A stretch of DNA of 50,099 nt from positions 1 to 50,099 of the forward strand of contig NZ_JAUXXP010000030.1 in the NCBI RefSeq assembly GCF_030684895.1, in the 5' to 3' direction. The notes under the pieces are model-generated. The model saw only the letters and a list, made by a program, of their open reading frames with translations. It had not been told where the DNA came from and did not search any database. Below are positions 15,168 to 23,024 of this stretch, piece by piece; position 1 is the stretch's first letter, and each line of letters opens with the position of its first letter. This DNA comes from Pseudomonas sp. (GTDB lineage: Bacteria; Pseudomonadota; Gammaproteobacteria; Pseudomonadales; Pseudomonadaceae). Both the position numbers and the translations under genes were made by a program.

Positions 15168-17957
15168 ATGGCTGGCTCAATTGTTCCCCCTACAGTCTTT
15201 TTCGACCTGGGCGACACCCTGACATTTACCGGCCCCGGCGGCGTACGGATGCGTTATGCCGACTGCCTGGATTGCCTGCACGCACTCAAGGCACGCGGCT
15301 ACCGCCTCGGCCTGCTGTCCGATCAGGCCGTCGGCACCAGCGTGGCCAACGTGCTGGCGACACTCACGTCGCTGCATTTGGCTCGTTATATCGAACCAGC
15401 GCTGATCACCCTGTCCAGCGAACTGCCGGGCAACCTCGGCAAACCCGCACTGGCGATTTTCGACCTGGCGCTGAGCAAGGCGCAGCACAGCACGGCCAGC
15501 GAGCGGGCGATCTTTATTACCGAGAACCTGGCTCATGTGCAGGCGGCACGCGGCTATGGCTGGCGCGCCATTCTCAAGCGCAACAGCGGCAGCTGCGTGG
15601 CCAGCGAAGGCGAATGCGTCAGCGGCCTGGCCGGTTTGCTGGCCAAGCTACCGCCACTGGCTGCGCCGAGCAGCAGCCTGGCCCTGGCGCCACCGCCCAA
15701 ACTGGTCGACGGCCTGTGGGCGGTGCCCATGGATATCGTGCGGATCGATGCCAGCCTGCTGTTCGATGCCGCCACCCAGCAGATCAGTGGCGATGCCACC
15801 CTGGAGTTTCGCCTCGGCAAACACGCTGGCTGCCCGATCTTCGACCTGCGCCAGAGCGTCACCGGTGTATGGCTGGATGGCGTGGTAGTTGCGCCAGCCG
15901 ATGTTGCCAGCCATGACTTCGGCGGTGGCGCCAATGCCAACCTGCGCGTGCTCAACCGGGTGCTGGATGCAGGCAGTAGCCACAGCCTGCGCCTGACCTA
16001 TGCGGTCGGCGTGCCGCAGGCCTCAATGGCCGGTTCCTACCTGCCGCAGATCGTCTGGAACGCGGGGCCGCGACTGGCATTCAACTTCGGCTTTACCGAT
16101 CTGGGCGCGGGGCGTTATCTGGAAGCCTTTGTGCCGGCCAACCTGATTCACGATCAGTTCGAGCTAAGCCTGCAACTACGCCTGACAGGCACCGCCGTGG
16201 CGCATACGCCGATCAGCAATGGCACCCTCAACGTACTGGGCGCCAATCACTGGCGCATCGACTTTCCCGCGCGTTTCAGCGCTCTGTCGCCGCTGCTGGA
16301 GTTGCGTGCCAGCGACAGCCTACAAAGCACCACGGTGAATACCGTGCTGCCGATATCCGGCAGCAATGTCGCAATCACCACCTGGAAACTCACCAGCAAC
16401 GCCGCCAATCTGCTTAACCAGGCCAACGCCATCGCCGGCTTCCTCGCTGACAACGAAAACAGCTCCGGGCGCTATATCCACGGCAACCGCTTTACCGCCT
16501 TTATCCACCAGGGCGGCATGGAATACGACGGCGGCACCACTACCAGCACCGGCCCACTGCGCCACGAAACCTTTCACAGCTGGTGGGCGCGCGGGCTGAA
16601 GCCGGCCAGCCAAGCCGACGCCTGGTTCGACGAAGCCTGGACCACCTACCACGACAACGGCGCGGCGGGTGTGCAGCCCTTCAACTTCGCCGAGGCAGCA
16701 CTGGCGTTGTGCCCGCGCAACCCGTGGGTGCGGGTTACCCACGGCTCCTCCTACGGAGCTGGCGAACGTTTCTGGAAAGGCATGGCTGGCTTGCTCGGTG
16801 CCGCCCCGCTGGGCGATCTGATGCGCAGCTTCTACCTGGCGCGTTACCCGCAGCCGGTAAAAACCGAAGAGCTGGAGTGCTTTCTACTGGCCCGTGGCGG
16901 CCACCCAACCTGCGTGGATGCCTTCCACCGCTTCGTCTACGGCCTACCCGATCCGGCGCCGCTGCCGGATGTCTGGCTGCGCGACGATGCCGCCGATCCC
17001 GGCGCCAACAACTGGGGCGGACGTTTCTGGGATTCGCCAGACCTGTGGATTCGCAACCGCGACGACGATGGCCTGGAACATCAGAACCTTGAGTTCGGCC
17101 AGGACAACTGGATTCACGCCCGCGTACGCAACCGCAGCGCCACGGCCAGCGCACGGCATCTGGTGATCAGCTTCAACATCAAGCAGTACGCCGGTAGCCA
17201 GTTCGTTTATCCGGCCGACTTCCTCCCGGCGGTCACGGCAGCAGCTGATTTCGACCTGGGCCCCGGCGAGACGCGCATCGTCAAGGCGCGCCTGCCACGC
17301 AGTGCAATACCGCCGGTGGGCAGCCACCCTTGCCTGCTGGCGGCGCTGTTCAGCCGTTTCGATCATCCGCAGGCCGGACGTCATGTGTGGCAGCAGAACA
17401 ACCTGGCGCAGAAGAACCTCAGCGTGATCGATCTGGCCCCCAACCTGTGGATAGTGCTGCCCTTTATGGCCACCAGCCTACGCGCCCGTCAGACGCGCAG
17501 CGTGCTATTCGAACTGCTGCGCCCCGAGGGGCTGGAAACGCTGCAAGCCAGCCTGCTGCTGGATAAACGCGCGCTGGCGCCCACGCTCAAGGCCAGTGCC
17601 CTGCGCTTGCCGGAGCTGGCAGACACTTCGACAGCCAGAGCAAAACCTATGGCAGATGAGCCACTGGATTGCGCCAGCCACGCCTGCGCGGCAATGCCAA
17701 GCACCGATCAGCTATTGACCAGCAAGACCCCGGAGCGACTCGCCGAGAATTTTCCTAACGCACTGGAGCTGAAGTTTGCCAAGGGTAAACAGGCGCAGCT
17801 GCCAATCGTGCTACGCCCGCTGGAATCGCAACGGCTGGGGCTACGCATTACGGTGCCGGCAGACGCCAAGCGCGGCAGCAGCTTTACCCTCGACCTGGTG
17901 CAGCGGGAGAACGGCAAGATAGTCGGCGGGGTGGCGCTACTCATCAATGTGCGCTGA
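15168..17957 (+). CDS. HAD-like domain fused to M1-type gluzincin aminopeptidase-like domain
   Basis: The 929-residue protein begins with a HAD-like region (about 1-165): motif I FFDLGDTL with D13, a small-residue strand RLGLLSDQ, Lys in GNLGKPALAIFDLAL, and ITENLAHVQAARGYGW where motif IV normally has acidic residues. From about 175 an M1-type N-terminal beta domain leads to a catalytic core with GGMEY (449-453, GAMEN-like), HETFH (466-470), E489 exactly 19 residues after H470, and SSYGAGERFWKGM further on. The HEXXH-x18-E spacing is that of gluzincins. The C-terminal half (from about 615, DSPDLWIRNRDDDG, NWIHARVRNRS) is a CARDB/Ig-like region. A perfect AAGGAGG precedes ATG 15168. The HAD-M1 fusion is unusual; no signal peptide is visible. 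Substrate and function are unknown. Confidence 0.8.
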   Translation: MAGSIVPPTVFFDLGDTLTFTGPGGVRMRYADCLDCLHALKARGYRLGLLSDQAVGTSVANVLATLTSLHLARYIEPALITLSSELPGNLGKPALAIFDLALSKAQHSTASERAIFITENLAHVQAARGYGWRAILKRNSGSCVASEGECVSGLAGLLAKLPPLAAPSSSLALAPPPKLVDGLWAVPMDIVRIDASLLFDAATQQISGDATLEFRLGKHAGCPIFDLRQSVTGVWLDGVVVAPADVASHDFGGGANANLRVLNRVLDAGSSHSLRLTYAVGVPQASMAGSYLPQIVWNAGPRLAFNFGFTDLGAGRYLEAFVPANLIHDQFELSLQLRLTGTAVAHTPISNGTLNVLGANHWRIDFPARFSALSPLLELRASDSLQSTTVNTVLPISGSNVAITTWKLTSNAANLLNQANAIAGFLADNENSSGRYIHGNRFTAFIHQGGMEYDGGTTTSTGPLRHETFHSWWARGLKPASQADAWFDEAWTTYHDNGAAGVQPFNFAEAALALCPRNPWVRVTHGSSYGAGERFWKGMAGLLGAAPLGDLMRSFYLARYPQPVKTEELECFLLARGGHPTCVDAFHRFVYGLPDPAPLPDVWLRDDAADPGANNWGGRFWDSPDLWIRNRDDDGLEHQNLEFGQDNWIHARVRNRSATASARHLVISFNIKQYAGSQFVYPADFLPAVTAAADFDLGPGETRIVKARLPRSAIPPVGSHPCLLAALFSRFDHPQAGRHVWQQNNLAQKNLSVIDLAPNLWIVLPFMATSLRARQTRSVLFELLRPEGLETLQASLLLDKRALAPTLKASALRLPELADTSTARAKPMADEPLDCASHACAAMPSTDQLLTSKTPERLAENFPNALELKFAKGKQAQLPIVLRPLESQRLGLRITVPADAKRGSSFTLDLVQRENGKIVGGVALLINVR

Positions 17958-17976
17958 GCAGCGCCTGAACCACGGG

Positions 17977-18828
17977 TTACGGCGCGCCAAACAGCGCCGT
18001 CCAGTAAATCCCCGCGTCGCTCTTGGGGTCATTGGCGTAGGCGGCGCCCAGTTCGCTGAATTGCGGGTTCATCAGGTTGGCGCAGTGGCCGGGGCTGGCC
18101 AGCCAGCCGGCGAGCACCTTACTAGTGCTATCCAGACCGGCGGCGATGTTCTCGCCAACGCGCTGGCCGCTGTAGCCGGCCAGTTCCGCGCGGTCGCCGG
18201 GGGTGCGGCCGTCAGGGTCTTGATGATCGAAGAAGTTGCCGTTGGCCATGGCCCGACTGTGGGCTTCGGCGGTGCTGCCCAGGGTGGCATTCCACACCAG
18301 CGGCGCGGCGGCGGCAAAGGCTTGGCTGCCGCACTGGCGCGCCATACCGCGCGCGCTGTTGAGTTGTTCCAGCAACGTCTGCCCTTCGGCCTGCCAGTCG
18401 CCCAGGCGCGCCGCCAGTAGTGGACGGGCAAGCAGGATGCGCCACTCGCGGTCCTGCTGCTTGACGCCGATATCGACAAACTGCGGATCGAGCACAATCT
18501 TGCAGAAGCTCTCCTGCAGCACCTTCAGCGCCGCCGCCGCATCACGCGGCCCGGACAGGCTGATGGCCTGCACATTGACCATCGGATAGCCCGCCGCACT
18601 CATCGCCTGCTGCAAATCCCCCGAGCGACCAACCGGTTGCACCAGACGCGGATCGGCCGTCAACGGCGGCAACTCGGCGGAAGCCTGATCGCCACAGCGC
18701 TGCACTTCGCTGCGGTAGCTGTTGATCAAGCCGACCAGTTGCGCATCTTCGGCGGCCTGCGCAGCCGCAGCACACACCAGCGCCAACCCCAGGGCAGCGA
18801 ACGCCCGAATAAATCCCTTGCTAGCCAT
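17977..18828 (-). CDS. Secreted protein with two tandem CAP (SCP-like) domains, the first degenerate
   Basis: The 283-residue protein has a signal peptide ending AQA-AED. Residues about 30-150 (LVGLINSYRSEVQRCGDQAS, PPLTADPRLVQPV, AISLSGPRDAAAALKVLQESF, DPQFVDIGVKQQDREW) and about 155-283 (LLEQLNSARGMARQCGSQAF, PLVWNATLGSTAEAHSRAMA, VGENIAAGLDS, WLASPGHCANLMNPQFSELG) follow the same order, so this is a duplicated CAP domain. Only the second keeps the HSRxMAxxNFFDHxDPDG and GENIAxG motifs. CAP proteins in bacteria are extracytoplasmic, with unknown biochemical role. GGGGGA precedes ATG 18828. It converges on the HAD-M1 gene with a 19-bp gap. Confidence 0.88.
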   Translation of the reverse strand: MASKGFIRAFAALGLALVCAAAAQAAEDAQLVGLINSYRSEVQRCGDQASAELPPLTADPRLVQPVGRSGDLQQAMSAAGYPMVNVQAISLSGPRDAAAALKVLQESFCKIVLDPQFVDIGVKQQDREWRILLARPLLAARLGDWQAEGQTLLEQLNSARGMARQCGSQAFAAAAPLVWNATLGSTAEAHSRAMANGNFFDHQDPDGRTPGDRAELAGYSGQRVGENIAAGLDSTSKVLAGWLASPGHCANLMNPQFSELGAAYANDPKSDAGIYWTALFGAP

Positions 18829-18948
18829 AAATCCCCCGACCTGAGCATGCCTATACGGCGTACCCACAACTGTGATCGGGTGATCTTGGCGCACCTCGCG
18901 CGCTGAAACCAGCCCAATGCGCAGGCCGGATCAGCAATGGAAAAACTC

Positions 18949-19192
18949 AGAAGCTGTTTCGGATCTCGCGAGCTAGAGCGAGACAAGGCAGAAATGGCCG
19001 AGGGTGCGGACGACTGCATGGATGCAGAAGGTAGAACGAAGCAGGATGCCCGAGTCGAGTTTACTGGTTGTATGAGCAGTACTCGTTTCACTCGCCCTTC
19101 GGGCCGCGCTGAAGCGCGTTAGCCGCAAGCGGCTTGCCGAGTCTGTTCTTAACGCAGTATCGCCGACGCGCAGCAGATCCGAGACGGCTTCT
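18949..19192. mobile_element. MITE-like non-coding element with 18-bp terminal inverted repeats
   Basis: AGAAGCTGTTTCGGATCT at 18949-18966 and the reverse complement of 19175-19192, AGAAGCCGTCTCGGATCT, match at 16 of 18 positions and bound a 244-bp unit without a coding frame. Inside are GCGAGCTAGAGCGAGAC and a GC-rich hairpin-prone segment near 19110. No clear target-site duplication is visible. The right end touches the stop codon of the minus-strand gene at 19192. This fits a miniature element mobilised in trans; the responsible transposase is unknown. The rest of 18829-19191 holds no gene. Confidence 0.7.
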
Positions 19193-19662
19193 TAAACGTA
19201 GATGCTGACGCCGCCCCTAGCCTGTAGCCAATCGCGGTAGGTGGTCAGCGAGTCGGTCTGCTGGTCGCCGTTGTAGCCGACAAAGGTGCCCGTCTTGTCC
19301 AGGCCGGCGTCGACCAGCTTGTTAATCTGCGCCAGCAGCTTGGCGGCGTCTTCACGGTCCAGTTCGGCGACATCCGGCAGGGCTATTTTCGAGTTGCCGC
19401 TGCCCTGCTCGGCGACCGGGCGGAAGCGATCACTGGCAATCGCGTTGCTGGCGCCGCTGCTCTCGGCATGCATCGCGCGCAGCAGACCGCCACGGCTGTG
19501 AGCCACCATGCCGCTGGCAAAGCGGCGGATTTCCGCAAGGGGATCTGTGGCGGCGCTCGGTTTATCCGTACTGTTGCCACTGCCTGCAGCCCCGGCCGTG
19601 CTGGGTTTGCCGGTGTTGGCGAAGTAGCTCGCCAGCGGCGAGTTATTGGAGATACTGGTCAT
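19192..19662 (-). CDS. Uncharacterised protein, 156 residues
   Basis: No family is recognised. The first 50 residues (SNNSPLASYFANTGKPSTAG) are rich in Ser, Ala, Gly and Thr and probably disordered; then comes PLAEIRRFASGMVAHSRGGL and a more ordered C-terminal half LDREDAAKLLAQINKLVDAG with TDSLTTYRDWLQARGG. AGGGA is seven bases before ATG 19662, which is preferred over the ATG at 19677. No signal peptide or membrane segment is seen. The stop codon overlaps the last base of the MITE-like element, so insertion may have replaced its original 3' end. Confidence 0.65.
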   Translation of the reverse strand: MTSISNNSPLASYFANTGKPSTAGAAGSGNSTDKPSAATDPLAEIRRFASGMVAHSRGGLLRAMHAESSGASNAIASDRFRPVAEQGSGNSKIALPDVAELDREDAAKLLAQINKLVDAGLDKTGTFVGYNGDQQTDSLTTYRDWLQARGGVSIYV

Positions 19663-19838
19663 GGCGAATCCCTGCATAGGTCAGCTGGCAGAGATTTCTG
19701 CAGAATATGGGCCAACCATCTTCAAGCCAGAAAAAACGGGCTTTACCGCCCATTCAGCTGTCACCCAAGAGGAATCATTTTGCCGCTCCAGGCAGGCCAT
19801 TGCCGCTGGCAGGCCGCAATGACTGCCCTGAAACGACA

Positions 19839-19866
19839 GCGCCCCCACAGTAATCTGCGGGGGCGC
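19839..19866 (-). terminator. Terminator-like hairpin downstream of the hibernation factor gene
   Basis: GCGCCCCC (19839-19846) pairs with GGGGGCGC (19859-19866), extended by CAG/CTG inside, around a TAAT loop. Read on the minus strand it follows the hpf gene (stop at 19917) and continues into TGTCGTTT. The T-tract is weak, so termination strength is uncertain. Confidence 0.6.
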
Positions 19867-19916
19867 GTGTGGTGGGAGGTAGGCAGCCAGTCTGGCCGGC
19901 TGCCCGTGGCGTTTAG

Positions 19917-20330
19917 TTAGACGGCGCGCAGCTGCTCCTCGGCGAGGAAGTCCTCTTGCAGCAGTGCGTCCTGGCCCGGAATATCGCTGGCCTCGTCGGC
20001 GTGCAGTGGCGTGACGCGCTTGCTGCGCAGTTTGCCGAATTGATGCTCAAGGGCGTTGTGCAGTTTTTCGATGGAGCCGTCGACGGCCTGCTCCAGTGAC
20101 TCGGCCTTGTGGGTAACGGAAATAGGTTGCAGGCCCTTTGGCCGTGCTTCGATCTGGCAGCGTTTGTCGTACGCGCCGGCTTTGGCGCCGTTGTCGTCAT
20201 GCAGGTGAACAACGATGCGGGTCAACTCGTCATCGAAGCGTTCCAGCTTGCTGGCAACACTGGCACTCACCCACTCCACCAGCCGTACGCTGCCTTCGAT
20301 GTGGTTATCGCTGTGAACTTGGATTTGCAT
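19917..20330 (-). CDS. HPF/RaiA-family ribosome-associated protein
   Basis: The 137-residue protein begins MQIQVHSDNHIEGSVRLVEW, has the RaiA/HPF beta-alpha fold (VASKLERFDDELTRIVVHLHD, CQIEARPKGLQPISVTHKAE, LEQAVDGSIEKLHNALEHQF) and a roughly 40-residue extension ending EEQLRAV. Family members bind the small ribosomal subunit and promote or stabilise hibernating ribosomes. It is not next to rpoN and ptsN, where the main Pseudomonas hpf lies, so it is probably a second paralog. GGAAAG precedes ATG 20330. Confidence 0.85.
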   Translation of the reverse strand: MQIQVHSDNHIEGSVRLVEWVSASVASKLERFDDELTRIVVHLHDDNGAKAGAYDKRCQIEARPKGLQPISVTHKAESLEQAVDGSIEKLHNALEHQFGKLRSKRVTPLHADEASDIPGQDALLQEDFLAEEQLRAV

Positions 20331-20502
20331 AAAGCTTTCCTTCTTCAACTGTTCGCGAAAGCGTCGCCAAGCAAGGCGACAACTCCAGCCTACGCCACTA
20401 AGCCCCCCTTTAGGCAAGCCCTAAGACGTTGGTCGTAACCACAAATCTGCGGCGCACCTACCGCTGTTTGGCTGCAGCCCTTGTGCCCCGTGAGTTACAA
20501 GA

Positions 20503-20934
20503 CTATGGCTGCAAATCAAACAAAACTTTTCCGCTTTCCATGTCGCACGGCATGGAGAAATGCTCATGGGCGATCAGCCATTGCCCGCCCTGCTGACGGA
20601 AACACTGGCTTACGCGCATCCAGCTGCTGTGCATTTCGCCCTTGTCATCGCTGCCGCCACAATGGAACAGGTAGTGCACCACGGCCAGCCCATCACTGCA
20701 CAGAAAGCTCGGCTGATGGATCTCGAACATGGCCTGGCCACTGCACATGTCCATGCAGGCCTGCCAATGCGCCTGATAGGCCTCACGGCCCTGGAAACGC
20801 AGCGGACCGATGGCATCGTAGGCCACCACGTCCTCGGCATAGTGGCGCATGATCTGGCTGACATCCTTGGACCGGCAGGCGGCAGCCCAAGAGTCCAGTT
20901 GCTGTTGAATTGCGGCATGGGCGGTGTTGTTCAT
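20503..20934 (-). CDS. SnoaL/NTF2-like protein in an ECF42 cluster
   Basis: The 143-residue protein (HAAIQQQLDSWAAACRSKDV, MRHYAEDVVAYDAIGPLRF, WLIAHEHFSMPCD) has the cone-shaped NTF2-like fold used by SnoaL polyketide cyclases and many ligand-binding stress proteins. AGGAG precedes ATG 20934. It lies 27 bases after a DGPF-type gene and in the same orientation as an ECF42 sigma gene, a recurrent context for such proteins. Whether it is an enzyme or a ligand sensor is unknown. Confidence 0.85.
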   Translation of the reverse strand: MNNTAHAAIQQQLDSWAAACRSKDVSQIMRHYAEDVVAYDAIGPLRFQGREAYQAHWQACMDMCSGQAMFEIHQPSFLCSDGLAVVHYLFHCGGSDDKGEMHSSWMRVSQCFRQQGGQWLIAHEHFSMPCDMESGKVLFDLQP

Positions 20935-20961
20935 CTCGACTCTCCTTGCATGGGGATGGGG

Positions 20962-21306
20962 TCAAACCTGCAACTCGCGCACTGGGCGGACTTCCACGCA
21001 GCCGACCCGCGCCGCCGGAATATGCCCGGCCAACTGGATCGCTTCATTCAGGTCACGGGCTTCAACCAGATAAAAACCCGCCAGCTGCTCCTTGGTCTCG
21101 GCAAACGGGCCGTCGATGATCGACAGCTTGCCGCCGCGCATGCGCACCGTGGTGGCGGTCTGCACCGACTCCAGCGCTTCGGCGGCAAGCATGCGGCCGC
21201 TAGTGGCCACCGACTCGGCATAGGCGAAACACTCCTCGTCACGCGGGCTGTCGGGGGAGTTATGCAGCGCATGCTCGTTGCTGTAGACCAGGCACAGGTA
21301 TTTCAT
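20962..21306 (-). CDS. YCII-related (DGPF-domain) protein
   Basis: The 114-residue protein starts MKYLCLVYSNEHAL and contains the hallmark IIDGPFAETKEQLAGFYLVE, with D65-G66-P67-F68. DGPF proteins are the characteristic neighbours of ECF42-type sigma factors and are thought to be their accessory or target genes. GGAG precedes ATG 21306. It lies 134 bases after the sigma gene and 27 bases before the SnoaL gene. Its biochemical activity is unknown. Confidence 0.92.
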   Translation of the reverse strand: MKYLCLVYSNEHALHNSPDSPRDEECFAYAESVATSGRMLAAEALESVQTATTVRMRGGKLSIIDGPFAETKEQLAGFYLVEARDLNEAIQLAGHIPAARVGCVEVRPVRELQV

Positions 21307-21440
21307 GGCGTTCTCCGGTGGTGTGGCGCGGTTACTGACTAATCGAATGGCGCGGCGCTGAATCGACAGCGACGGATAAACTATTTTCAGGCCCGACCAA
21401 CGGTAGCCAAGCAGCAGGGATCTTCCAGGCGAATGGCAGC

Positions 21441-22682
21441 TCAGTCGGCCGCCAGCTGATCCAGGCGCATCTGCAGAAACTGCCGATCGGCGCCCTGCTG
21501 GGCCAGCTCCAGCGCCCGTTGATAGGCCGTGCGCGCAAGCTGCACGCGGCCCAGACGGCGATTGAGGTCGGCGCTCGCGGCATGCGCAAGGTGGTAATCC
21601 GTCAGTTCGCCGCTGGCCAGCAGCGCGTCGATTAGCGTCAGGCCGGCCTCCGGACCTTGCTGCATGGCCACCGCCACGGCGCGATTGAGCTCGATCACTG
21701 GTGATGGACTCAGGCGCAGCAAAGCGTCGTAGAGCCCGACGATCTGCGCCCAGTCAGTCTGCTCGGCGTGGGCGGCTTCGGCATGCACGGCAGCAATCGC
21801 CGCTTGCAGGGTGTAAGGGCCGAAACGCCGCGAATGCAGGGCCTGCAGCACCAGCGTGTCGCCTTCGGCGATCAGTGCGCGGTCCCACTGGCGACGATCC
21901 TGCGCCTCCAGCAGCACCACTTCGCCGCTGGCCGAGCTGCGCGCACTGCGCCGCGACTCGTGCAGCAGCATCAGCGCCAGCAAACCCTGTACTTCCGGCT
22001 CGGGCAGCAGTTCCAGCAGCAGGCGCGCCAGGCGAATGGCCTCATCGGACAGGTGCGCGCGGGTCAGCGAATCGCCCGAACTGGCGAAATAACCTTCGTT
22101 GAACACCAGGTAAATTACCCGCAGCACCGCGTCTAGGCGCTCTGGCAGCTCGCTGCGTCCGGGCACTTCAAAGGGGATGCGCGCATCGCGAATTTTCGCC
22201 TTGGCACGGACGATGCGCTGGGCCAGGGTGGCGGGTGTGGTGAGGAAGGCGCGGGCGATTTCCTCGGTGCCCAGATCGCAGACTTCGCGCAGGGTCAGGG
22301 CCACCTGAGCATCGCTGGCCAACGCCGGGTGACAGCAGGTGAAGATCAGCCGCAGGCGGTCGTCTTCAAGCAGCTCGCCCTCGTCCAGCGGTGCGTCATC
22401 GGCCAGGTCGAAGTGTTCATCCAGCGGCTGAAAGCGCCGCTGTCGGCGCAGGTTATCGATGGCCTTGAAGCGCCCCACCGACACTAACCAGGCGCGCGGA
22501 TTGGCCGGCACACCGCTCTGCGGCCATTGCTCCATGGCCGCGCGAAAGGCTTCGTGCAACGCCTCCTCGGCCAGGTCGAAATCGCCCAGCAAGCGAATCA
22601 GGGTGGCCAGCACGCGGCGCGATTCATCGCGGTAGAGCTGCGCAAGCTGGGCCTGCACCTCCGTTGGCTGATCCTTGTCCAC
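21441..22682 (-). CDS. ECF42-type RNA polymerase sigma factor with C-terminal TPR-like extension
   Basis: The 413-residue protein has region sigma-2 ([40 protein letters not shown], about 15-85), region sigma-4 ([33 protein letters not shown], about 128-168) and a long helical C-terminus ([46 protein letters not shown]) typical of ECF42. That extension replaces a classical anti-sigma factor, and no anti-sigma gene is adjacent. It probably drives the downstream YCII/DGPF and SnoaL genes on the same strand. The inducing signal is unknown. Confidence 0.93.
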   Translation of the reverse strand: MDKDQPTEVQAQLAQLYRDESRRVLATLIRLLGDFDLAEEALHEAFRAAMEQWPQSGVPANPRAWLVSVGRFKAIDNLRRQRRFQPLDEHFDLADDAPLDEGELLEDDRLRLIFTCCHPALASDAQVALTLREVCDLGTEEIARAFLTTPATLAQRIVRAKAKIRDARIPFEVPGRSELPERLDAVLRVIYLVFNEGYFASSGDSLTRAHLSDEAIRLARLLLELLPEPEVQGLLALMLLHESRRSARSSASGEVVLLEAQDRRQWDRALIAEGDTLVLQALHSRRFGPYTLQAAIAAVHAEAAHAEQTDWAQIVGLYDALLRLSPSPVIELNRAVAVAMQQGPEAGLTLIDALLASGELTDYHLAHAASADLNRRLGRVQLARTAYQRALELAQQGADRQFLQMRLDQLAAD

Positions 22683-22707
22683 TCTTCCTCCCGCGACAGG
22701 CTGAACC

Positions 22708-22767
22708 GTAGCCCGGATGCAATCCGGGGATGGCTGGTAGCATGGCCCCGGATTTCATCCGGGCTAC
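22708..22767. repeat. GTAGCCCGGAT/ATCCGGGCTAC palindromic repeat, copy 1
   Basis: GTAGCCCGGATGCAATCCGG at 22708 is answered by CCGGATTTCATCCGGGCTAC ending at 22767. The arms are nearly complementary, and the same unit recurs at 22956-23014 and, longer, at 38696-38772. The 342-bp gap 22683-23024 consists mainly of these repeat units and has no gene. Confidence 0.85.
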
Positions 22768-22825
22768 CAAACGACCAGACCGCTCCCACACTAGCGCATC
22801 AAGCGCGCTTCAGCTTTTCAGTTAT

Positions 22826-22908
22826 GTAGGGTGGATGACGCTGTTTTCATCCACCATCGCGGTTGGTGGATGGGTAAAGCGTCGGCTACGCGCCCCGATC
22901 CTCCCTAC
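22826..22908. repeat. GTAGGGTGGATG-type palindromic repeat
   Basis: GTAGGGTGGATGACGC at 22826 is followed by TTTTCATCCACC and GGTTGGTGGATGGGTAAAGC, and closes with CTCCCTAC at 22908. GGTGGATG and CATCCACC can pair. It lies between the two GTAGCCCGGAT copies. Confidence 0.7.
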
Positions 22909-22955
22909 AAAGTTGCAGGCCTTGCAGAGAAACATAGGGTCTACCGCAATCAATC

Positions 22956-23014
22956 GTAGCCAGGATGCAATCCGGGAAATTGGCTGATGCCTCCCCGGAT
23001 TGCATCCGGGCTAC
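22956..23014. repeat. GTAGCCCGGAT/ATCCGGGCTAC palindromic repeat, copy 2
   Basis: GTAGCCAGGATGCAATCCGG and GGATTGCATCCGGGCTAC bound this 59-bp unit. It has one base difference from copy 1 in the left arm and ends ten bases before the stop of the YadH-like gene at 23025, where it could act as a 3' mRNA stabiliser or terminator. Confidence 0.8.
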
Positions 23015-23024
23015 AGTTCCTGGC

